Source: Nocardia cerradoensis NBRC 101014
Lineage (GTDB): Bacteria; Actinomycetota; Actinomycetes; Mycobacteriales; Mycobacteriaceae
DNA length: 46,567 nucleotides
Direction: 5' to 3'
NCBI RefSeq assembly: GCF_000308535.1
Contig: NZ_BAFW01000143.1
Location: 1-46,567, forward strand
In this document: in pieces, positions 24,649 to 35,828 of the stretch
Numbering within the stretch: the stretch's first letter is position 1
Layout of the letters: the number at the start of each line of letters is the position of its first letter
Program-made: the position numbers and the translations under genes
The notes under the pieces: generated by a model
The model's input: only the letters and a program-made list of their open reading frames with translations
Databases searched by the model: none
What the model was told of the DNA's origin: nothing

Positions 24649-25020
24649 TCAGACCGTGAAGCCCAGGGCGCGCAGCTGCTCGCGGCCGTCGTCGGTGATC
24701 TTGTCCGGACCCCACGGCGGCATCCAGACCCAGTTGATCTTCAGATCCTCCACCAACCCGCTGCGCACCAGCGCGTTTCGCGACTGGTCCTCGATCACGT
24801 CGGTGAGCGGGCAGGCCGCGGAGGTGAGGGTCATGTCGAGGACGGCCACCTCCTCCTCGAGCCGCATCCCGTAGACCAGCCCCAGGTCCACGACATTGAT
24901 GCCGAGTTCGGGGTCGACGACGTCACGCATCGCCTCCTCCATGTCCTCGAGCAACGCGACCTGCTCCTGGGAGAGTTCGGCGTCGGTGTTCGGCTGTTCG
25001 GTTGCCGGCGTCTCAGTCAT
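24649..25020 (-). CDS. sufT: Metal-sulfur cluster assembly factor SufT (MIP18/DUF59 family)
   Basis: This is a 123-aa protein of the MIP18/PaaD-like family, which helps mature iron-sulfur proteins. The motif VVDPELGINVVDLGLVYGM is the family's N-terminal signature. The conserved Cys lies in LTSAACPLTDVI, followed by WVWMPPWGPDKITDDGREQLR. An acidic 30-residue N-terminal extension precedes the domain. ATG 25020 overlaps the sufU stop by 8 bp, so translation is probably coupled. It is the last gene of the SUF operon, corresponding in position to Rv1466. Confidence 0.92.
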   Translation of the reverse strand: MTETPATEQPNTDAELSQEQVALLEDMEEAMRDVVDPELGINVVDLGLVYGMRLEEEVAVLDMTLTSAACPLTDVIEDQSRNALVRSGLVEDLKINWVWMPPWGPDKITDDGREQLRALGFTV

Positions 25021-25510
25021 GAGCTTCCCCATTTCCGGCGGACCCGTTGCCCATGGTCCGCTTGGTCTCTTCGGCCGAGGTGATCCGCACCACGGCATCC
25101 TTGAACGCCATCCAGCCCAGCAGGGCACATTTCACCCGGGCCGGGTACTTCGACACACCGGCCAGCGCGATGCCGTCGCCGATCACGTCCTCGTCACCCT
25201 CGACCGTGCCGCGGCTGGAGATCATCTCGCTGTAGGAGTCGACCACCTTCAGCGCCTGCTGCACGGGCTGGCCGATGACCTGATCGGTGAGGATCGAGGT
25301 GGCGGCCTGGCTGATCGAGCAGCCCTGCCCGTCGTAGGACACGTCGGCGACATCGCCGTTGTCGTCGATGTGTACCCGCAGGGTCACCTCGTCACCGCAG
25401 GTCGGGTTGACGTGATGCACCTCCGCACCGAACGGCTCCCGCAGTCCGCGGTGGTGCGGATGCTTGTAGTGGTCCAGGATCACTTCCTGGTACATCTGTT
25501 CCATTCGCAT
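25013..25510 (-). CDS. sufU: Iron-sulfur cluster assembly protein SufU
   Basis: This is a 165-aa IscU-like protein. In Gram-positive systems SufU is a zinc-dependent sulfurtransferase that accepts persulfide sulfur from SufS. The ligand set Cys38/Asp40 (PTCGDEV), Cys64 (GCSISQ) and Cys128 (VKCALLGW) is intact. The insertion of about 18 residues between the second and third Cys (around GTVEGDEDVI), characteristic of SufU versus IscU, is present. It lies 46 nt after sufS and overlaps sufT, within the operon. Confidence 0.95.
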   Translation of the reverse strand: MRMEQMYQEVILDHYKHPHHRGLREPFGAEVHHVNPTCGDEVTLRVHIDDNGDVADVSYDGQGCSISQAATSILTDQVIGQPVQQALKVVDSYSEMISSRGTVEGDEDVIGDGIALAGVSKYPARVKCALLGWMAFKDAVVRITSAEETKRTMGNGSAGNGEAHD

Positions 25511-25556
25511 TGCGAAATCTCACGCCCCGTTCACTGGTCGCTCGCGCTCGCCGGAT

Positions 25557-27594
<2,038 letters not shown>

Positions 27595-27645
27595 TGCATT
27601 CCTTCTGGGCTGGTGGAGGTTTCGGGCTGCCGGGACGCGCCGATG

Positions 27646-28839
27646 CTAGGCACCGATGGCGGCGAGTTCGGCCTCGATGGCCGACTCCAGCCGCTCCCGG
27701 ATCTCGACGACCGCGATCTTCTGGATGATCTCGTGGAAGAAACCACGCACCACAAGGCGGCGGGCGGCATCCTCCGGAATTCCGCGAGCACGCAGATAGA
27801 ACAGTTGCTCGTCATCGAAACGCCCCGTGGCCGACGCGTGTCCGGCGCCGATGATCTCGCCGGTCTCGATCTCGAGGTTGGGCACCGAATCGGCGCGCGC
27901 GCCGTCGGTGAGCACCAGATTGCGATTGGCCTCGTAGGTGTCGGTACCTTCGGCCTCGGCGCGGATCAGCACGTCGCCGACCCAGACGGTGCGCGCATCG
28001 GGCTTGGCCGAACTCGGATCGCCCTGCAGCGCACCCTTGTACAGCACGTTGGACTTGCAGTGCGGCTGCGCGTGGTCGACCAGCAGGCGCTGTTCGAAAT
28101 GCTGCCCGTCGTCGGCGAAGTACAGGCCCAGCAGTTCGGCGTCGCCGCCGGGACCGTCGTAACGCACGGTCGCCGTCAGCCGCACCAGCTCTCCGCCGAG
28201 GGTCACGTCGGTGTGCCGCAGGACGGCATCGCGCCCCAGCTTGGCGTGATGGGCGGTGACGTGCACGGCGTCGTCGGCCCAGTCCTGGACCGCGACCACG
28301 GTCAGCTTGGCGCTGTCACCGAGCACGAACTCGACGTTCTCCGCGTAGGTTCCGCTGCCGCGCTGGTCGATGACCACCGTCGCGACCGCGAAATTGCCGA
28401 GCCGGATCTGCAGATGACCGAACGCCGTCTTGTCCGCGCCGGGGCCGGTGACCCGGACGACGACCGGACGGCCGACCTCCGTCTCGGCGCCGACCGACAC
28501 CACGGTCGCCTGCTCGAAACCCGAATAGGCTTGAGCGGCAACACGATCGGTGGGCACGCCGCCCTCGCCGAGGCGCTCGTCGTCCCGGCCGACGGTCTCC
28601 ACCGTCACACCGTCGATGGCGGCGCCGTCGACAGCGGCGACCTCGATACCGGCCCGGCCGTCGCGCACCGCGGTGCCGTCGTGCAGACCACGCAGCCGGC
28701 GCAGCGGAGTGAACCGCCAGGCCTCGTCGTGTGCCGAGGGCACCTCGAAGGCGGCCACGTCGAACGAGGCGAACAGCTCACCCTTGTTGACGGCCGGGAT
28801 ACGGGCCTCGCCCGCGACAGCCACATTCTCGACCGGCAT
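27646..28839 (-). CDS. sufD: Fe-S cluster assembly protein SufD
   Basis: This is a 397-aa beta-helical scaffold partner of SufB. It starts at ATG 28839, which overlaps the sufB stop as ATGA; the longer open frame upstream lies inside sufB and is not used. C-terminal features common to SufB/SufD are present: NLEIETGEIIGAGHASATG, then FDDEQLFYLRARGIPEDAARR and a final helix. The SufB-D interface Cys/His equivalents are not judged here. Confidence 0.95.
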   Translation of the reverse strand: MPVENVAVAGEARIPAVNKGELFASFDVAAFEVPSAHDEAWRFTPLRRLRGLHDGTAVRDGRAGIEVAAVDGAAIDGVTVETVGRDDERLGEGGVPTDRVAAQAYSGFEQATVVSVGAETEVGRPVVVRVTGPGADKTAFGHLQIRLGNFAVATVVIDQRGSGTYAENVEFVLGDSAKLTVVAVQDWADDAVHVTAHHAKLGRDAVLRHTDVTLGGELVRLTATVRYDGPGGDAELLGLYFADDGQHFEQRLLVDHAQPHCKSNVLYKGALQGDPSSAKPDARTVWVGDVLIRAEAEGTDTYEANRNLVLTDGARADSVPNLEIETGEIIGAGHASATGRFDDEQLFYLRARGIPEDAARRLVVRGFFHEIIQKIAVVEIRERLESAIEAELAAIGA

Positions 28840-30299
28840 CAGCCGACCGCTCCTTCCATCTGCAGCTCGATGAGCCGGTTCAGTTCCAGCGCGTATTCCA
28901 TCGGCAGTTCCTTGGCGATGGGCTCGACGAAGCCGCGCACCACCATCGCCATCGCCTCGTCCTCGGTCATGCCGCGGCTCATCAGGTAGAACAGCTGATC
29001 TTCCGACACCTTGGACACGGTGGCCTCGTGGCCCATCGTCACGTCGTCCTCGCGGATGTCGACGTAGGGGTAGGTGTCGGAGCGGCTGATCGTATCCACC
29101 AGCAGCGCATCGCATTTCACGGTCGACTTGGAGCCGTGCGCGCCCTTGTTGACCTGGACCAGGCCGCGGTAGGACGCCCGGCCGCCGCCGCGCGCCACCG
29201 ACTTCGACACGATGGTCGAGGAGGTGTGCGGCGCCAGATGCAGCATCTTCGAGCCGGTGTCCTGGTGCTGGCCCTCGCCCGCGAAGGCCACCGACAGCAC
29301 CTCACCCTTGGCGTACTCGCCGGTCATCCAGACCGCGGGGTACTTCATGGTGACCTTGGAGCCGATATTGCCGTCGATCCATTCCATGGTCGCGCCCGCC
29401 TCGGCCTTGGCCCGCTTGGTGACCAGGTTGTAGACGTTGTTCGACCAGTTCTGGATGGTGGTGTAGCGGCAGCGGCCGCCCTTCTTCACGATGATCTCCA
29501 CGACCGCCGAGTGCAGCGAGTCGGACTTGTAGATCGGCGCGGTACAACCCTCGACGTAGTGCACGTAGGCGCCCTCGTCGACGATGATCAGGGTGCGCTC
29601 GAACTGGCCCATGTTCTCGGTGTTGATCCGGAAGTAGGCCTGCAGCGGGATGTCGACGTGCACGCCCGGCGGCACGTAGATGAAGGAGCCACCCGACCAC
29701 ACGGCGGTGTTCAGCGCGGAGAACTTGTTGTCACCGGCCGGAATCACCGAGCCGAAGTACCGCTGGAAGATCTCCGGGTGCTCGCGCAGGCCGGTGTCGG
29801 TGTCGAGGAAGATCACGCCCTGGGCCTCGAGGTCCTCGCGGATCTGGTGGTAGACGACCTCCGACTCGTACTGCGCGGCCACACCCGCCACCAGGCGCTG
29901 CTTCTCCGCCTCCGGGATGCCCAGCTTGTCGTAGGTGTTCTTGATGTCCTCGGGCAGATCTTCCCAGCTCTCGGCCTGCTTCTCGGTCGAGCGCACGAAG
30001 TACTTGATGTTGTCGAAGTCGATGCCCTCGAGGTTGGAGCCCCAGCTCGGCATCGGCTTGCGGTCGAAGATGCGCAGTGCCTTGAGGCGGGCGTCCAGCA
30101 TCCACTCGGGCTCGTTCTTCTTCGCCGAGATGTCGCGCACGACGTCCTCGGACAGGCCGCGCTTGGCGCTGGCGCCGGCGATATCCGAATCCGCCCAGCC
30201 GTAGCCGTAGGTACCCAGCGAGGCGATGGTCTCCTCTTGGGTCAGGGGCTGGTTCTGGGGCGCATCGGATTCACGGCTCGCCGCGGTGGTCGACGTCAT
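28839..30299 (-). CDS. sufB: Fe-S cluster assembly protein SufB
   Basis: This is a 486-aa scaffold protein on which the cluster is built, acting as SufBC2D. Typical segments are [40 protein letters not shown] (with the conserved Cys) and [20 protein letters not shown]. Its ATG overlaps the sufR stop (ATGA) and its stop overlaps the sufD ATG, so the three genes are tightly coupled. No intein interrupts it; the M. tuberculosis homologue carries one. Confidence 0.97.
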   Translation of the reverse strand: MTSTTAASRESDAPQNQPLTQEETIASLGTYGYGWADSDIAGASAKRGLSEDVVRDISAKKNEPEWMLDARLKALRIFDRKPMPSWGSNLEGIDFDNIKYFVRSTEKQAESWEDLPEDIKNTYDKLGIPEAEKQRLVAGVAAQYESEVVYHQIREDLEAQGVIFLDTDTGLREHPEIFQRYFGSVIPAGDNKFSALNTAVWSGGSFIYVPPGVHVDIPLQAYFRINTENMGQFERTLIIVDEGAYVHYVEGCTAPIYKSDSLHSAVVEIIVKKGGRCRYTTIQNWSNNVYNLVTKRAKAEAGATMEWIDGNIGSKVTMKYPAVWMTGEYAKGEVLSVAFAGEGQHQDTGSKMLHLAPHTSSTIVSKSVARGGGRASYRGLVQVNKGAHGSKSTVKCDALLVDTISRSDTYPYVDIREDDVTMGHEATVSKVSEDQLFYLMSRGMTEDEAMAMVVRGFVEPIAKELPMEYALELNRLIELQMEGAVG

Positions 30300-31120
30300 T
30301 CGGCACTCCTTCCGGAGTCGTTTCGAGCTGCCGCTGCGGGCTGTGCAACGGCGCGGGTGGCGGGCTGAGCATTGCTCGTCGGGGGATTGCTCGTCGGGGG
30401 AACGGACAGGGGTACGTGGGTGGTGCAGGCGCAGTCACCGTTGGCGATGGTCGCGAGCCGCTGCACGTGGGTTCCGAGCAGCTCGCGAAATGCCTCGAGT
30501 TCGGCGGCGCACAGCTCCGGGAACTCCTCGGCCACATGCGAGACCGGGCAGTGATGCTGGCATATCTGGACGCCGGAGCCGACCTTGCGGGTGGTGGCGG
30601 CGAATCCGGCGTCGCTGAACGCCTCGGCGATCTCCTCCGCCTTCTCCGAGGTGGCGGCCGGGGTGTGCTGAGCCAGGCGATCGATACCGGCGACGATCAC
30701 ACCGACGCGGCGGCGAGCGAATTCCATGATCGCGTTCTCGCCGCCGATCTCGCGCAGCTGCCGCATCGCGGCTCCCGCCAGATCGTCGTAGGCGTGGCCG
30801 AGCCGGCCACGACCCGCGGCGGTCAGCTGGAACTGCTTGGCGGGACGACCGCGGCCCTGCTGCTGCCACGGCGCCGAGCGCATGGCCCGGGCTTCGCCGG
30901 ATTCGATCAGCGCGTCGAGATGACGACGCACACCGGCCGGGCTCAGTCCCAGCCGCTGCCCGATAGCCGTCGCGGTGATCGGCCCCTCCTCCAGCAGCAG
31001 CTGGACGACGGCCGCGCGAGTATGACCCTCACCGGCGGCGGCCGCGGGCGCGACGGAAGGCCGGGCGCCCTGCTGACGCTCGGTATTCACCTCGTTCTCC
31101 CGCAAACCCACGGTTTTCAC
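30296..31120 (-). CDS. sufR: Fe-S cluster-dependent repressor SufR
   Basis: This is a 274-aa regulator heading the SUF operon, counterpart of Rv1460. A winged helix-turn-helix lies at about residues 33-80 ([20 protein letters not shown]). The C-terminal half carries the cluster ligands Cys187, Cys191 (CQHHC) and Cys204, plus CAC at 230-232. With the cluster bound, SufR represses its own operon; loss of the cluster derepresses it. The tail after residue 240 is disordered, with the repeat PPTSN twice. It starts at GTG 31120; this codon lies inside the ACACT-N5-TGTGA operator, so a later start is also possible. Its stop overlaps sufB. Confidence 0.95.
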   Translation of the reverse strand: MKTVGLRENEVNTERQQGARPSVAPAAAAGEGHTRAAVVQLLLEEGPITATAIGQRLGLSPAGVRRHLDALIESGEARAMRSAPWQQQGRGRPAKQFQLTAAGRGRLGHAYDDLAGAAMRQLREIGGENAIMEFARRRVGVIVAGIDRLAQHTPAATSEKAEEIAEAFSDAGFAATTRKVGSGVQICQHHCPVSHVAEEFPELCAAELEAFRELLGTHVQRLATIANGDCACTTHVPLSVPPTSNPPTSNAQPATRAVAQPAAAARNDSGRSAE

Positions 31121-31131
31121 AACATCAGTGT
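31117..31131 (-). promoter_or_regulatory. SufR operator ACACT-N5-TGTGA
   Basis: On the minus strand this reads ACACTGATGTTGTGA, an exact match to the palindrome reported, to my knowledge, for mycobacterial SufR. It overlaps the GTG start codon of sufR (31118-31120) and lies 153 bp from the divergent mptB start. Autorepression is the natural reading. Confidence 0.8.
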
Positions 31132-31283
31132 GACGGAATTATTTCCCGCATTCTAGTAAGGGTGCCCTGAATCTCTCCCGGATACGGCTCCGACCTGGGC
31201 ATCGACCCCCGGTGCAATATGTCACGGTCCGCGTCGCGACGTTGCGGTCGGCCCGGCGTCCACCCCGGCTAGGCTTGACCTCC

Positions 31284-32981
31284 GTGGCGGTTGTGGAAGG
31301 CGCATGGCGTAGGAGCATCGAGATCGGACGCCGGGCCCTGGGCCTGGACGTCCCGCCCGCCGATCACACCATCGCGGTGCTACACACCGTCGAAGCCGAC
31401 GCCCCGGGGCTCGACAGCCGGGAAACCGCGCAGTTCAAGCGCATTCGGCTGCTCGGCGCCACCGGCTCGGTACTCATGGCGATCAGCGCGCTGGGCGTCG
31501 CCGCCCAGCCGGTGCTGCAGAATCCGGTCTCCGGAGTCCGGGTGATCGGCGTCTTCGCGCGCTGGCAGACCTCGTCGCTGGCGCTGTGCATGATCGGCAC
31601 GGTCTTCGTGGTGATGGCGTGGCTTCTGCTGGGCCGCTTCGCCGTCGGCGGATTCGGCGGCTCGCCGGTCCATCGGCTCAGCCGTTCCCAGCTCGATCGC
31701 ACGCTGCTGCTGTGGATCATCCCGCTGTCGGTGGCGCCGCCGCTGTTCTCCAACGACGTCTATTCCTATCTCGCACAGGGCGAGATCGCGGCCCGTGGCC
31801 TCGATCCGTACGCGGTCGGCCCGGCCAGCGGCCTGGGCTTGCACAACGTGCTGACCTACAACGTGCCCAACATCTGGCGCGACACTCCCGCCCCGTACGG
31901 ACCGTTGTTCGTCTGGATGGGCCGTGGGATCGCGCATGTGACCGGCGACAACATCATCGTCGGGGTGTGGGCGCATCGGTTGCTGGCATTGGCCGGGGTG
32001 GCTCTGATCGTCTGGGCGCTGCCGCGCCTGTCGCGACGCTGCGGAGTGGCGCCGGTCAGCGCCCTGTGGCTGGGCGCGGCCAATCCGCTGGTGCTTTTCC
32101 ATCTGGTCGGCGGCGTGCACAACGAAGCCTTGATGCTGGGCCTGATGCTGGCGGGGGTGGAGTTCTGCCTGCGCGCGCTGGCCACCGAGCACACCCCCGG
32201 GCTCGGCGGGTTCGACCAGCGCGGCTGGCTCCTGCTGACCTTCGGCACCGTGGTGATCACGCTATCGTCGGCGGTGAAGATCCCCTCGATCATCGCGCTC
32301 GGATTCGTGGGCATGGCCCTGGCCCGGCGCTGGGGGCGCGGCTGGCGACCGCTGCTGGCCGCCGCGGCGGTCCTCGGCGCTATCACCGTGGTCACCACGT
32401 TGTTCGTCAGTTACACCTCCGGGCTCGGTTTCGGCTGGACACACACTCTCAATGCCGCCAGCACCGTGCGCAGCTGGATGTCGCTGCCCACGGCGATCGG
32501 CATCATCACCGGATTCGGCGGCGTGCTGCTGGGCCTGGGCGACCACACCACTGCGCTGCTGAGCATCACCCGCCCGATCGCGGCTGTCGTGGCGGGGCTG
32601 ATCACCATGCGCATGCTCATCGCCACCTGGACCGGGCGGTTGCAGCCGGTCGGCGCGATGGGTGTGTCGCTCGCGGCGATAGTGCTGCTGTTCCCGGTGG
32701 TGCAGCCGTGGTATCTGCTGTGGGCGATCATGCCGCTCGCGGCGTGGGCGACCACTCCCGCGTTCCGGGTCCCCGCCGTCGTGTTCTCCGCGGTCGTGAG
32801 CGTGATCCTGATGCCGCGCGGCGCGGATTTCGGAGTCTTCCAGATCATCGAGGCGGCGGTCGCCGTGGTCATCGTCGCGCTCGGATTCATCGCCGTGACC
32901 CGGAACCTGCTGCCGTGGCGCAATCGGACAGGGGTGTCTGCTCCGTCACAGCCGGGCCCGGCATACGGTGTCTCATCGTGA
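31284..32981 (+). CDS. mptB: Alpha-(1->6)-mannopyranosyltransferase MptB-like membrane protein
   Basis: This is a 565-aa polytopic membrane protein with about 13-14 helices, a GT-C glycosyltransferase using polyprenyl-phosphate mannose. MptB starts the alpha-1,6-mannan backbone of lipomannan-type glycans. An acidic loop FSNDVYSYLAQGEIAARGLD after the second helix fits the GT-C catalytic loop. It lies divergently beside sufR, exactly as Rv1459c beside Rv1460, which supports the name. The start is GTG 31284, 8 nt after TAGGCT, with no ribosome site; longer starts lack support. The stop overlaps the ABC ATPase start (GTGA). Confidence 0.85.
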   Translation: MAVVEGAWRRSIEIGRRALGLDVPPADHTIAVLHTVEADAPGLDSRETAQFKRIRLLGATGSVLMAISALGVAAQPVLQNPVSGVRVIGVFARWQTSSLALCMIGTVFVVMAWLLLGRFAVGGFGGSPVHRLSRSQLDRTLLLWIIPLSVAPPLFSNDVYSYLAQGEIAARGLDPYAVGPASGLGLHNVLTYNVPNIWRDTPAPYGPLFVWMGRGIAHVTGDNIIVGVWAHRLLALAGVALIVWALPRLSRRCGVAPVSALWLGAANPLVLFHLVGGVHNEALMLGLMLAGVEFCLRALATEHTPGLGGFDQRGWLLLTFGTVVITLSSAVKIPSIIALGFVGMALARRWGRGWRPLLAAAAVLGAITVVTTLFVSYTSGLGFGWTHTLNAASTVRSWMSLPTAIGIITGFGGVLLGLGDHTTALLSITRPIAAVVAGLITMRMLIATWTGRLQPVGAMGVSLAAIVLLFPVVQPWYLLWAIMPLAAWATTPAFRVPAVVFSAVVSVILMPRGADFGVFQIIEAAVAVVIVALGFIAVTRNLLPWRNRTGVSAPSQPGPAYGVSS

Positions 32982-33910
32982 GCGCAGCCTCGGAACCCGC
33001 TGTCTGTATCGACGGTGTCGTCAAACGCTACGGCGACACCACCGCCGTGGACGGGGTCGCTTTCGAGGTCGGACGGGCGGAGGTGCTGGCGCTCCTGGGC
33101 CCCAACGGCGCCGGCAAGACCACCACCGTCGAAATGTGTGAGGGGTTCCTGTCCCCCGACGCCGGTTCGGTGCGGGTGCTCGGGCTCGATCCGGTCGCCG
33201 ATTCCGATCGCCTGCGCCCGCGCATCGGCGTGATGCTGCAGGGCGGCGGGGCCTATCCCGGCTCGCGCGCCGGCGAGATGCTCGATCTGGTCGCCTCCTA
33301 CACCGCCGATCCGCTCGATCCGCAGTGGCTGCTCGACACCTTGGGCCTGCACGACGCCCGCCGCACCCCGTATCGGCGGCTGTCCGGCGGTCAGCAGCAG
33401 CGCCTCGCGCTGGCGTGCGCGCTGGTGGGACGGCCCGAACTGGTTTTCCTCGACGAGCCCACGGCCGGAATGGACGCCCAGGCCCGGCATCTGGTGTGGG
33501 AGCTCATCGACGCGCTGCGCCGCGACGGCGTCGGCATTCTGCTCACCACGCACATGATGGACGAGGCCGAACAGCTCGCCGACCGGCTGGTGATCATCGA
33601 TCACGGCCGCATCGTCGCCGCCGGCACCCCGGCCGAGGTGACCTCCGCCGGCGCCGAGGGGCAGCTTCGTTTCAGTGCGCCACCGAAACTCGATCTGTCG
33701 CTGCTGGAAAGCGCACTGCCGGAAGGGTTCGCACCCAGCGAGACCGCGCCCGGCTCCTATCTGCTGTGCGGCGACATCACCCCGCAGGTGCTGGCCACCG
33801 TGACCGCCTGGTGCGCACGAATCGACGTGCTGCCCACCGATATTCGCATCGACCAGCGCCGCCTGGAGGATGTGTTCCTCGAACTGACCGGACGGGAGCT
33901 GCGCGGATGA
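32978..33910 (+). CDS. ABC transporter ATP-binding protein
   Basis: This is a 310-aa nucleotide-binding subunit of an ABC-2 type exporter. Walker A GPNGAGKTTT is at 41-50, the signature LSGGQQQRLALA near 138, Walker B LVFLDEPTAGMD and a switch His in LLTTHMMDEAEQ. A C-terminal accessory domain of about 85 residues follows. GTG 32978 overlaps the mptB stop, and its own stop overlaps the permease start (ATGA). The position matches Rv1458c. The cargo is unknown; the link to mptB suggests an envelope component. Confidence 0.93.
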   Translation: MSAASEPAVCIDGVVKRYGDTTAVDGVAFEVGRAEVLALLGPNGAGKTTTVEMCEGFLSPDAGSVRVLGLDPVADSDRLRPRIGVMLQGGGAYPGSRAGEMLDLVASYTADPLDPQWLLDTLGLHDARRTPYRRLSGGQQQRLALACALVGRPELVFLDEPTAGMDAQARHLVWELIDALRRDGVGILLTTHMMDEAEQLADRLVIIDHGRIVAAGTPAEVTSAGAEGQLRFSAPPKLDLSLLESALPEGFAPSETAPGSYLLCGDITPQVLATVTAWCARIDVLPTDIRIDQRRLEDVFLELTGRELRG

Positions 33911-34695
33911 CCCGGACCGCCCCTCGTTTCACCCCCGGCACCTTCAGCCCCGCGCCGCGACCGGCTCCGCGCCTGGCCATGCTGGCCGCGCAGACCCGCA
34001 TGGAGCTGATCCTGTTGCTGCGCAACGGCGAACAGCTCCTGCTGACCATGTTCATTCCGATCACGCTGCTGATCGGGCTGACTCTGCTGCCGCTGGGCTC
34101 GAGCCTCGGCGAACACCACAAGGTCGACCGGATCGTGCCGGCGGTGATGATGGTGGCGATCATGTCCACCGCGTTCACCGGCCAGGCCATCGCCGTCGGA
34201 TTCGACCGCCGTTACGGTGCGCTGAAACGCTTGGGCGCCACGGCATTACCCCGTTGGGGCATCGTCGGCGGCAAATGCGCGGCGGTGCTGATCGTGGTGG
34301 TCCTGCAATCGGTTCTGCTCGGCCTGATCGGCGTCGCGCTGGGCTGGCGGCCCGGGATCGGCGGGCTGGCGCTGGGCGCGCTCGTCATCGCGCTCGGCAC
34401 GGCGACCTTCGTCGCGATGGGACTGCTGCTGGGCGGCACCCTGAAGGCCGAGATCGTGCTCGCGCTGGCGAATATCCTGTGGTTTGTGATGCTGGGGGTG
34501 GCGAGCCTGGTCTTCGCCTCGGACAACCTCCCGCACGCGGTGACGCTGATCGCGCGACTGATCCCCTCGGGAGCGCTGGCCGAGGCGCTGGACCAGGCGC
34601 TGCACACCAGCGTGGACTGGTACGGCATCGCGGTGCTCGTGGTGTGGGGCGTGGTGACGGGCTGGCTGGCGACACGCTGGTTCCGCTTCGACTGA
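33907..34695 (+). CDS. ABC-2 type transporter permease
   Basis: This is a 262-aa inner-membrane partner of the preceding ATPase. After a Pro-rich cytoplasmic start, six helices are visible, at about residues 47-65, 75-95, 120-142, 148-172, 180-200 and 232-252. The segment FDRRYGALKRLGATALPRW is the coupling-helix type motif of this permease group. ATG 33907 overlaps the ATPase stop by 4 bp. Position corresponds to Rv1457c. Confidence 0.92.
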   Translation: MTRTAPRFTPGTFSPAPRPAPRLAMLAAQTRMELILLLRNGEQLLLTMFIPITLLIGLTLLPLGSSLGEHHKVDRIVPAVMMVAIMSTAFTGQAIAVGFDRRYGALKRLGATALPRWGIVGGKCAAVLIVVVLQSVLLGLIGVALGWRPGIGGLALGALVIALGTATFVAMGLLLGGTLKAEIVLALANILWFVMLGVASLVFASDNLPHAVTLIARLIPSGALAEALDQALHTSVDWYGIAVLVVWGVVTGWLATRWFRFD

Positions 34696-34771
34696 ACGAC
34701 CGCGATGCCGACTCCGATGTGACGGCAACGACACAACGTAGTAGCCCCCGTGCGGGCGCGGATCCGGCTGC

Positions 34772-34783
34772 GTCTACCATCGT
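34772..34783 (+). promoter_or_regulatory. Promoter element of ctaA: GTCTACCATCGT, shared with the ctaB upstream region
   Basis: TACCAT at 34775-34780 lies 6 nt before GTG 34787, giving a probable leaderless transcript. The full 12-mer GTCTACCATCGT recurs on the minus strand at 45148-45137, upstream of ctaB. Confidence 0.45.
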
Positions 34784-34786
34784 TTC

Positions 34787-35761
34787 GTGCTGTCCCGCGC
34801 GTTTGTGCGACTCGTCGACTTTCTGCCGCTGCCCTCCCTGCGGGTGCAGCGCATCATCGCGTTGGCGGTGATCCTGTCCCAGGCGGGCATCTCGGTGACC
34901 GGCGCGATCGTGCGCGTCACCTCCTCCGGCCTCGGCTGCCCGACCTGGCCGCAATGCTTCCCCGGCAGTTTCACACCCACCGCCCACGCCGAAGTTCCGG
35001 CGCTCCACCAGGCGGTCGAATTCTCCAATCGCATGCTCACCTTCGCGGTGACGCTGTGCGCGGCGCTGATCGTGCTCGCCGTGGTCCGGGCGCGGCGGCG
35101 GCGCGAGGTCGTGGTCTATGCCTGGCTGATGCCCGGCGGCACCGTGTTGCAGGCCGTGATCGGCGGAATCACCGTGCGCAGCGGATTGCTGTGGTGGACG
35201 GTGTCGGTCCACCTGCTGGCCTCGATGCTGATGGTGTGGCTGGCGACGCTGCTGTTCGCCAAGGTCGGTGAACCCGACGACGGGGTCGACGTCGTCCAGG
35301 TCCCGGCACCGCTGCGCTGGCTGACCGCACTGAGCGCGGTCGCGATGACCGGCACCCTCATCGCCGGCACCCTGGTGACTGGCGCGGGACCGCACGCCGG
35401 GGACAAGAGCACCGAACGGCCGGTGGCACGCCTGCAGATCGAGATCGTCACCCTGGTGCACGCCCACGCCGAATTGCTCGTGGCGTATCTGGCGTTGCTG
35501 GTCGGCCTCGGCTTCGGACTGGCCGCGGTGGGTATGACCCGCGCGATCCGGGTGCGTCTGATCGTGGTGATCGCCACGGTCTGCGCCCAGGCGCTCATCG
35601 GCATCGTCCAATACTTCACGCACGTTCCCGCGGCGCTGGTGGTCTTCCACGTCGGCGGCGCCACCGCGTGCATCGTCGCGACGGCCGCGTTGTGGGCCTC
35701 GATGCGCACCCGCGAACAGGTCACCGCACCCGCCCCCGAAGCAGCCGCCCGCGCTGCGTGA
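34787..35761 (+). CDS. ctaA: Heme A synthase CtaA (COX15 family)
   Basis: This is a 324-aa membrane enzyme that oxidises the C8 methyl of heme O to give heme A for cytochrome aa3 oxidase. Eight helices form two four-helix repeats. Visible motifs are TSSGLGCPTWPQC (conserved Gly-Leu-Gly-Cys-Pro loop with the Cys pair), LHQAVEFSNR (first His/Glu set), VHLLASM, and HAHAELL and VFHVGGA in the second half with the remaining heme-ligand His. Start GTG 34787 has no ribosome site but a TACCAT box 6 nt before. Its partner ctaB lies 9 kb downstream. Confidence 0.94.
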   Translation: MLSRAFVRLVDFLPLPSLRVQRIIALAVILSQAGISVTGAIVRVTSSGLGCPTWPQCFPGSFTPTAHAEVPALHQAVEFSNRMLTFAVTLCAALIVLAVVRARRRREVVVYAWLMPGGTVLQAVIGGITVRSGLLWWTVSVHLLASMLMVWLATLLFAKVGEPDDGVDVVQVPAPLRWLTALSAVAMTGTLIAGTLVTGAGPHAGDKSTERPVARLQIEIVTLVHAHAELLVAYLALLVGLGFGLAAVGMTRAIRVRLIVVIATVCAQALIGIVQYFTHVPAALVVFHVGGATACIVATAALWASMRTREQVTAPAPEAAARAA

Positions 35762-35828
35762 ACCGGGCGCGCACGCTGCCGTCGTCATGCCCGGCCGCGC
35801 GGACTCCTGCCTTCGCTGAGCGAGTGCA

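Noticed and set aside
28840..29115. N-terminal extension of SufD into sufB
   Set aside because: It lies inside sufB. ATG 28839 overlapping the sufB stop gives the normal SufD length.
31586..32977. Long N-terminal extension of the ABC ATPase frame through mptB
   Set aside because: The real start is GTG 32978, which overlaps the mptB stop. The upstream part is Arg-rich out-of-frame mptB sequence.
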